Below, piece by piece: positions 59,729 through 64,000 of a stretch of DNA of 64,000 nt. The number at the start of each line of letters is the position of its first letter. Within the stretch, counting starts at the first letter, position 1. The notes below the pieces were generated by a model that ran no database searches, was not told the origin of the DNA, and saw nothing but the letters and a program-made list of their open reading frames with translations. The stretch lies in NCBI GenBank assembly GCA_035502775.1, contig DATJUB010000063.1, forward strand, positions 1 through 64,000, given 5' to 3'. Both the position numbers and the translations under genes were made by a program. The stretch is from 67-14 sp035502775 (GTDB lineage Bacteria; Actinomycetota; Thermoleophilia; Solirubrobacterales; 70-9).

Positions 59729-60072
59729 AGCTGCACCCCGCATCGGCGGCAGTAGCTGTCCGTGTTGGTCCGGTGGCCACACTCCGAGCAGGTCGGTCCG
59801 CGACAGCCAGCGAGGGAGAACGGCTGGCAAGGCCAGGGGCGGGTGAGCAGCTCTTCGTGGAAGCGGTCCTGCTCAGCCTCTACTTCGGTGCGCCTCCAGG
59901 CCCGAATCCCGTCGCGGAAGCGATCGAGAAGAGCGGTAAGGTCCAGCCCCGGAACAGCCACTCGGGGGAAAGCCGGGGGAAAGTGGTGCCGCAAACGCGG
60001 CGGTTCGTTGCGGTTCGTTGCGGTCCCGTCGCCGCTTGCGCATCGGCGCGGTTGAAGCGGCAGACCCCGCAC
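59725..60072 (-). CDS. Zinc-ribbon-like prophage protein, start uncertain
   Basis: Up to 115 residues; the GTG at 59961 giving 78 residues is also possible and avoids the Arg/Pro-rich first part. The C-terminus CSECGHRTNTDSYCRRCG is a good four-Cys zinc ribbon. The middle (GLDLTALLDRFRDGIRAWRR) is helical. First gene of the arm next to attR; candidate arm sites lie at its 5' end. Confidence 0.5.
   Translation of the reverse strand: MRGLPLQPRRCASGDGTATNRNEPPRLRHHFPPAFPRVAVPGLDLTALLDRFRDGIRAWRRTEVEAEQDRFHEELLTRPWPCQPFSLAGCRGPTCSECGHRTNTDSYCRRCGVQL
59964..59983 (+). promoter_or_regulatory. Candidate integrase arm-type sites, attR side
   Basis: Two direct copies of GGGGGAAAG (59964-59972 and 59975-59983), 11 bp apart, about 130 bp inside the prophage from the core and in the same orientation as the pair near attL. 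A CGGTTCGTTG direct repeat (60001-60020) lies between them and the core. Confidence 0.45.
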
Positions 60073-60111
60073 TGTGGAAGGGAATCCCGCCTGTAGAGCG
60101 AGGTCCCTGCG

Positions 60112-60187
<76 letters not shown>

Positions 60188-60367
60188 GGGTTGTCGGACG
60201 AGACTGCGGCTTGGGTGCCTGGAGCATCGCCCTGAGCGGGGCATTGTATGCGTCCGGGCCGTGCGATGCGGTTTGGGCGCCACCGGGGCCGTTAGGCTCT
60301 GCCGCGTCAACGTGAATGAACCTCGCTTCAGACGAATGAAGGTGCTCCTGGCGGACGGTACGGGCCG

Positions 60368-61207
60368 TTGAGCGGCGCGCGGATCGAAGTGATGGATCGC
60401 GAAGGGGTGCGGCTCGCCCTCGAGTGGGCGCGGGCCGAAGGCTGGCAGCCCGGGCAGGGTGACGCGACCCCTTTCTTTGCGGCCGACCCGGAGGGTTTCT
60501 TCCGGTCGCGGGTGGATGGACAGACCGTCGCGACCCTGTCCGCGGTTCGGGGCTCCGACTCACTTGCTTTCGTCGGGCTCTACATCGTCGAGCCCGGACA
60601 TCGGGGGATCGGGATCGGCAAGGCCCTCTGGGAGGACGTGCTGGCCCGATACCAGGGCTTCACGCTCGGACTCGACGCGGTTCCCGCCCAGATATCCGCC
60701 TACGAATCCGCGGGTTTCGCCATCAGCCACGTGAACGCCAGATATTCATCGGGTGATCTGCCCGCCCCCGATGGCCGGATCGAGGTCGGGCGCGCGGCGG
60801 ATCTGGATCTCGATGAACTGACCGCATATGACGGCCGTCACTTCTTCGGGCCGAGACCCGACTTCCTGCGGCACTGGATCGCCGGAGAGGACCGTGACGC
60901 AGTGGTCACGACCAGCGACGGAGAGATCACCGGTTTCGCGGCGTCCCGGCGCGCGGACCCCGGTCACCGGATCGGGCCGGTCTTCGCGGACGATCCCGAG
61001 ATCGCCCGTGAACTGATCCTCGAACTGGCTGCCGGGGTAGATGGTCCGGTCGCGATCGATCTGCCAGAAGCCAATCTGGCCGGGGTAGAACTGGTCGGCT
61101 CACTCGGAATGGAACGTTCCTTCGAGACCACCCGCATGTACCGCGGGCCCGCCCCTTCCCTTCCCCTGGACCGGATCTACGGCATCACCACGATCGAGCT
61201 CGGCTGA
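60368..61207 (+). CDS. GNAT-family acetyltransferase, two-domain (YitH/HolE-like)
   Basis: 279 residues. The N-terminal GNAT domain has IVEPGHRGIGIGKALWEDVL as acetyl-CoA loop and ISAYESAGFAISHVNARYSS; the C-terminal domain (DLDELTAYDGRHFFGPRPDF, GFAASRRADPGHRIGPVFAD, GMERSFETTRMYRGP) is the degenerate second GNAT typical of YitH/HolE-type proteins. Acceptor unknown. The start is taken at TTG 60368; ATG 60392 is an alternative. Confidence 0.8.
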   Translation: MSGARIEVMDREGVRLALEWARAEGWQPGQGDATPFFAADPEGFFRSRVDGQTVATLSAVRGSDSLAFVGLYIVEPGHRGIGIGKALWEDVLARYQGFTLGLDAVPAQISAYESAGFAISHVNARYSSGDLPAPDGRIEVGRAADLDLDELTAYDGRHFFGPRPDFLRHWIAGEDRDAVVTTSDGEITGFAASRRADPGHRIGPVFADDPEIARELILELAAGVDGPVAIDLPEANLAGVELVGSLGMERSFETTRMYRGPAPSLPLDRIYGITTIELG

Positions 61208-61388
61208 ACCGCCGGGACCCGGGCCCTGCTCGTCTGGGCAAATTCGGCTTGAGAATGCGGAACTTGACACCGGATCTAGGGTTGTATCTCCATATGACTT
61301 CCTGGCTTTGAACCCGCAGATCGGTTTCAATGACAGGTGATACATCGAGACTTCGATCAAACCCTCCTAAGACAGCGAGCACCAAGTA

Positions 61389-62321
61389 ATGAATGTCACC
61401 GCGAAATATCTGAAATTGTCCGCAGCCACGATCCTCGCGTTCGCCGCGCTGCTCGTTCTCGTGCTCGGAAGCAGCCCGAAGCAGGCACAGGCCGCCGAGC
61501 TGAGCTGCCCCACCTTCCGGGTGCTGCACAACGACCGGATCGGCAAGCTGAACCTGCCCGCCGGCAACTACAACGTGACCGTGCTGAATAGCGCGACCCT
61601 GAGCTGCGCCTCGGCCAGCAAGCTGTTCGCCGAATTCCTCCAGGACTACGACGGCAAGCTCCGCTCGCCCTGGGTCGTGAACGTGGCCGCATCGAGCTTC
61701 ACCAAGGGCAAGGGTTCGACCACCGGCTTCAAGGTCTCCCGTACCACCACCCCCAGCGGCGGTGGCGGCGGCTCCACCTCGGCATCCTGCCCCGGCTACT
61801 TCCAGGTCGTCCACAACGACAGCATCGGCAGCTTCAAGGTGCCGAAGGGCAACTACCGGATCACCCTGATCGACCCCGACGCCTTCACCTGCGCCAAGGC
61901 GGTCAAGCGGTTCCAGGAGTTCCTGCTCGACTACGACGGTGTCCTGCCGAAGTCGTGGAAGCTGAAGCGTTCGAGCGCCACCTTCTACAAGCCGAAGAAC
62001 CCGTCGGTCGGCTTCAACATCAACAAGGCCTACGGTCCCTCGCCGAACCCGGACAAGAACACCAAGTACGCGCGCTGTCCCGCGACGTTCCAGGTTCAGC
62101 ACAACGACCGTATCGGCGCCCTCGTCCTCCCGAAGGGTCCGTACTACATCTACGTCGGCACCAAGGTTCCGCTGTCCTGCAGCCAGGCCTCGGCCTACTT
62201 CCGTCAGTTCCTGAACTACCCCGACGGCAGGCTGCCGGCCCCCTGGAAGGTCAACCCCGCCAAGGCCCGCTTCCGTGGCGGACCAGGCGGCGCCGTGTTC
62301 CGGGTCCAGCAGGCGAACTGA
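61389..62321 (+). CDS. Secreted protein of three HND repeats
   Basis: 310 residues with a signal peptide (1-36, AQA-AE) and three tandem domains of about 80-85 residues, at about 38-118, 133-217 and 230-308. Each reads C-P-x2-F-x-V-x-H-N-D-x-I-G, a P-x-G-x-Y strand, a second Cys about 35 residues on, F-x-x-F-L, and W-x-V/L near the end. A Gly-rich linker separates the first two. The paired Cys suggests one disulphide per domain. No known family is recognised. It has its own terminator. Confidence 0.75.
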   Translation: MNVTAKYLKLSAATILAFAALLVLVLGSSPKQAQAAELSCPTFRVLHNDRIGKLNLPAGNYNVTVLNSATLSCASASKLFAEFLQDYDGKLRSPWVVNVAASSFTKGKGSTTGFKVSRTTTPSGGGGGSTSASCPGYFQVVHNDSIGSFKVPKGNYRITLIDPDAFTCAKAVKRFQEFLLDYDGVLPKSWKLKRSSATFYKPKNPSVGFNINKAYGPSPNPDKNTKYARCPATFQVQHNDRIGALVLPKGPYYIYVGTKVPLSCSQASAYFRQFLNYPDGRLPAPWKVNPAKARFRGGPGGAVFRVQQAN

Positions 62322-62344
62322 ACCGCGACCACATCCGCTTCACG

Positions 62345-62376
62345 AAACGCCGTCCCTCCGGGGGCGGCGTTTTTTT
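62345..62376 (+). terminator. Rho-independent terminator
   Basis: AAACGCCGTCC pairs with GGGGGCGGCGTTT around a short CTCC loop (one G-T pair), followed by seven or more T, 24 nt after the stop of the HND-repeat gene and just before the convergent corA stop. Confidence 0.88.
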
Positions 62377-62378
62377 GC

Positions 62379-63356
62379 CTAAAGCCAGCCGGACTTCTTG
62401 AACCGCCAGTAGAGATACAGGCAGATCGAAAGCATCAGCAGCAGCACGAGCGGATAGCCGAGCGGTGACTTCAACTCCGGCATGTGCTCGAAGTTCATGC
62501 CGTAGATCGCCGCGATCGCGGTCGGCACCGCGGCCATCGCCGCCCAGGCGGAGATCGTTCGCATGTCCTCGTTCTGGCGGACCGATACCTGGGTCAGGTT
62601 CGCCTGGAGGGAACTGGAAAGCAGGTCACGGAAGCCGAGGATCTCGCCGTTGATCCGCTGAAGGTGATCGTGAACGTCACGGAAATACTCGTGAAGCGGA
62701 TCGTTGACGATGTCGAACTGGCCGCGCGCAAGGCCATCCACTACGTCCAAGAGCGGGGCGACGGCACGATAGAAATCGATCACCTCGCGCTCCAGGCGAT
62801 AGATGCGCTCGGCGGGATTGCGCCGGTCGGCGGCGAAGACCAGCTCCTCGACATGCTGGAGATCGATGTCGAACGACTTGGCCGCGTCACCGTAGTCGTC
62901 GACAACCCGGTCGAGGATCTGATGAAGCACCGCGCCCGGACCCGCTTCGACCAGGTCGGGACGATCCTCGACCCGGCGCCGCACATCCTCGAGCGACCGG
63001 CCGCCGTGACGGATCGTGATCACGAACTTGGGATTGACGAAGATCAGCAGCTCCCCGACCTCGATCAGATCCTCGGGGTTCGCGTAGGTGGCGGTCTTCA
63101 CCACGATGAACAGCGTGTCACCGTACATCTCGGCCTTAGGCCGCTGATGGGCCTCGATCGCGTCCTCGATCGCCAGCTCGTGAAGGCCGTACTGATGGGC
63201 GATCCGCTTCAGTTCCGTCTCGGCCGGATCGACGACACCGAGCCAGACGAAAGCTCCCGCATGGCCGGAATACCTGGTCTTCTCGGCCGCCTGTTCGTAG
63301 GTCAGATCACCGTCCTGGCGTTTTCCCTTCTCATAGAACGCGCAATCGATGATCAT
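62379..63356 (-). CDS. corA: CorA-family magnesium/cobalt transporter
   Basis: 325 residues. Long cytoplasmic helical domain (FDIDLQHVEELVFAADRRNP, LREYF-type helix) ending in two membrane segments; the first ends in the pore signature YGMNF (GMN motif) and the second is PLGYPLVLLLMLSICLYLYW. The acidic loop HMPEL replaces the common MPE. A short basic tail (RFKKSGWL) ends the protein. Pentameric Mg channel. Confidence 0.95.
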   Translation of the reverse strand: MIIDCAFYEKGKRQDGDLTYEQAAEKTRYSGHAGAFVWLGVVDPAETELKRIAHQYGLHELAIEDAIEAHQRPKAEMYGDTLFIVVKTATYANPEDLIEVGELLIFVNPKFVITIRHGGRSLEDVRRRVEDRPDLVEAGPGAVLHQILDRVVDDYGDAAKSFDIDLQHVEELVFAADRRNPAERIYRLEREVIDFYRAVAPLLDVVDGLARGQFDIVNDPLHEYFRDVHDHLQRINGEILGFRDLLSSSLQANLTQVSVRQNEDMRTISAWAAMAAVPTAIAAIYGMNFEHMPELKSPLGYPLVLLLMLSICLYLYWRFKKSGWL

Positions 63357-63395
63357 CGCATCAATTCTCGCAGCAGGATCGGGCGTTCCCCGGTC

Positions 63396-64000
63396 CTAGC
63401 CGTCCTCGGGGTCGGTGAACTCGCCGGTGGCGAACCTTTCCGGAGCGATCGGTTTCTGGATCAGATCGTGTTCGACCATGAAGCTCGAGAGCTCCCCGAG
63501 CCGCGCATCCACGAACGTTCCCAGCCGGGCCGGCTCGCCGATGAAGGGACGGTATGCCTCGAAGGTCGCCAGGGCCAGCTCCGGGTCGATTCCGTTGCCG
63601 GCATCGACCAGATCGGCGACGGCCCGGTCCGGATCCTCGAGCGCATCTCTGTATCCCCGGGTGGTCGCCTCCACGAACCCTGCCATCAACTCCGGATCCT
63701 CGGCGATATGGGTCTCGGTCGAGAACGCCACCAGGCCGGGATATGACGGTCCGCCGAACTCGTCGAAGAGGAAGGAGCGGGTCTTCTGCCCGGACTCGTC
63801 GATCGCGGTCGCGTCCGCCGGCACGTAGCCGGTGAAGGCCGAGATCCGGCCGGCCTGAAGGGCCTGGATGCCGTTGAAGCCGATGGTCACCACCTTCGCC
63901 GACGAGGGATCCCCGCCCCCGTCCCGGACGATGGTTTCGAAGACCACGTCGTCGGAGGGAACCCCGGTCACGCCGACCGTCTTGCCGTCCAGGTCGGCCG
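63396..64000 (-). CDS. NMT1/THI5-like ABC substrate-binding protein, C-terminal part
   Basis: Partial; the frame is open to the window edge. DLDGKTVGVTGVPSD is the typical lobe-start of NMT1/SsuA-type periplasmic-binding proteins, followed by GFNGIQALQAGRISAFTGYV and LATFEAYRPFI. Such lipoproteins bring thiamine precursors, riboflavin, nitrate or sulphonates to an ABC permease; the ligand is undetermined. The N-terminus and transporter genes lie outside the window. Confidence 0.8.
   Translation of the reverse strand, partial: ADLDGKTVGVTGVPSDDVVFETIVRDGGGDPSSAKVVTIGFNGIQALQAGRISAFTGYVPADATAIDESGQKTRSFLFDEFGGPSYPGLVAFSTETHIAEDPELMAGFVEATTRGYRDALEDPDRAVADLVDAGNGIDPELALATFEAYRPFIGEPARLGTFVDARLGELSSFMVEHDLIQKPIAPERFATGEFTDPEDG

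Noticed and set aside
62484..63746. Long plus-strand frame opposite corA
   Set aside because: Crosses the end of corA and the next gene; no protein-like composition.

Overview
The window is a high-GC actinobacterial chromosome carrying one complete tailed-phage prophage. Several features point to a soil actinobacterium of the Solirubrobacterales/Thermoleophilia kind: a furA-katG pair, many secreted proteins with short Lys/Arg-rich Cys-bracketed segments, meso-diaminopimelate dehydrogenase, and promoters that look leaderless. The placement is an inference from protein style; no rRNA marker is present.

Left chromosomal flank (1-17.7 kb). Two convergent CocE-type X-Pro peptidase paralogues are followed by a carotenoid-oxygenase family enzyme, a VOC/ArsR pair under a 9-bp inverted-repeat operator, an SRPBCC protein, PanD, a hotdog-like protein, Ddh, a secreted trypsin-like protease, a DUF4287 protein and a GNAT enzyme. 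Next come the furA-katG operon with a strong terminator, a penicillin-binding-type serine hydrolase, a secreted pentapeptide-repeat protein, a methyltransferase and a lipoprotein.

Transition strip (17.74-21.74 kb). It begins with a degenerate copy of the tRNA-Arg 3' end and holds a frameshifted FG-GAP gene, a vapBC toxin-antitoxin pair and a lower-GC unknown gene. It ends at the prophage attL and looks like the scar of an earlier integration at the same tRNA.

Prophage (21,745-60,159). It is bounded by 48-bp identical direct repeats, the right copy lying in an intact tRNA-Arg(ACG). Nearly every gene is on the minus strand. From left to right along the window the modules are: integrase and xis-like protein; a replication block with a DnaA-N-domain protein, a GCATATGC iteron array and a DUF1376 protein; an immunity switch with 20-bp-spaced operators; a plus-strand lipoprotein; lysis genes; minor tail proteins; a 1555-residue tape measure with two peptidoglycan-hydrolase-like domains; tail and head genes (HK97-type capsid, protease and portal); terminase; and a P-loop/HNH fusion. 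An 11-kb arm of tightly overlapping small genes follows. That arm encodes a SigH-like sigma factor directly upstream of an internally duplicated CsrA, plus ASCH, J-domain and pentapeptide-repeat proteins. The sigma/CsrA pair is the most unusual content: it suggests the phage controls both transcription and mRNA fate.

Right flank (60.2-64 kb). A double-GNAT protein, a secreted protein made of three HND repeats, CorA, and the C-terminal part of an NMT1/THI5-like substrate-binding protein.
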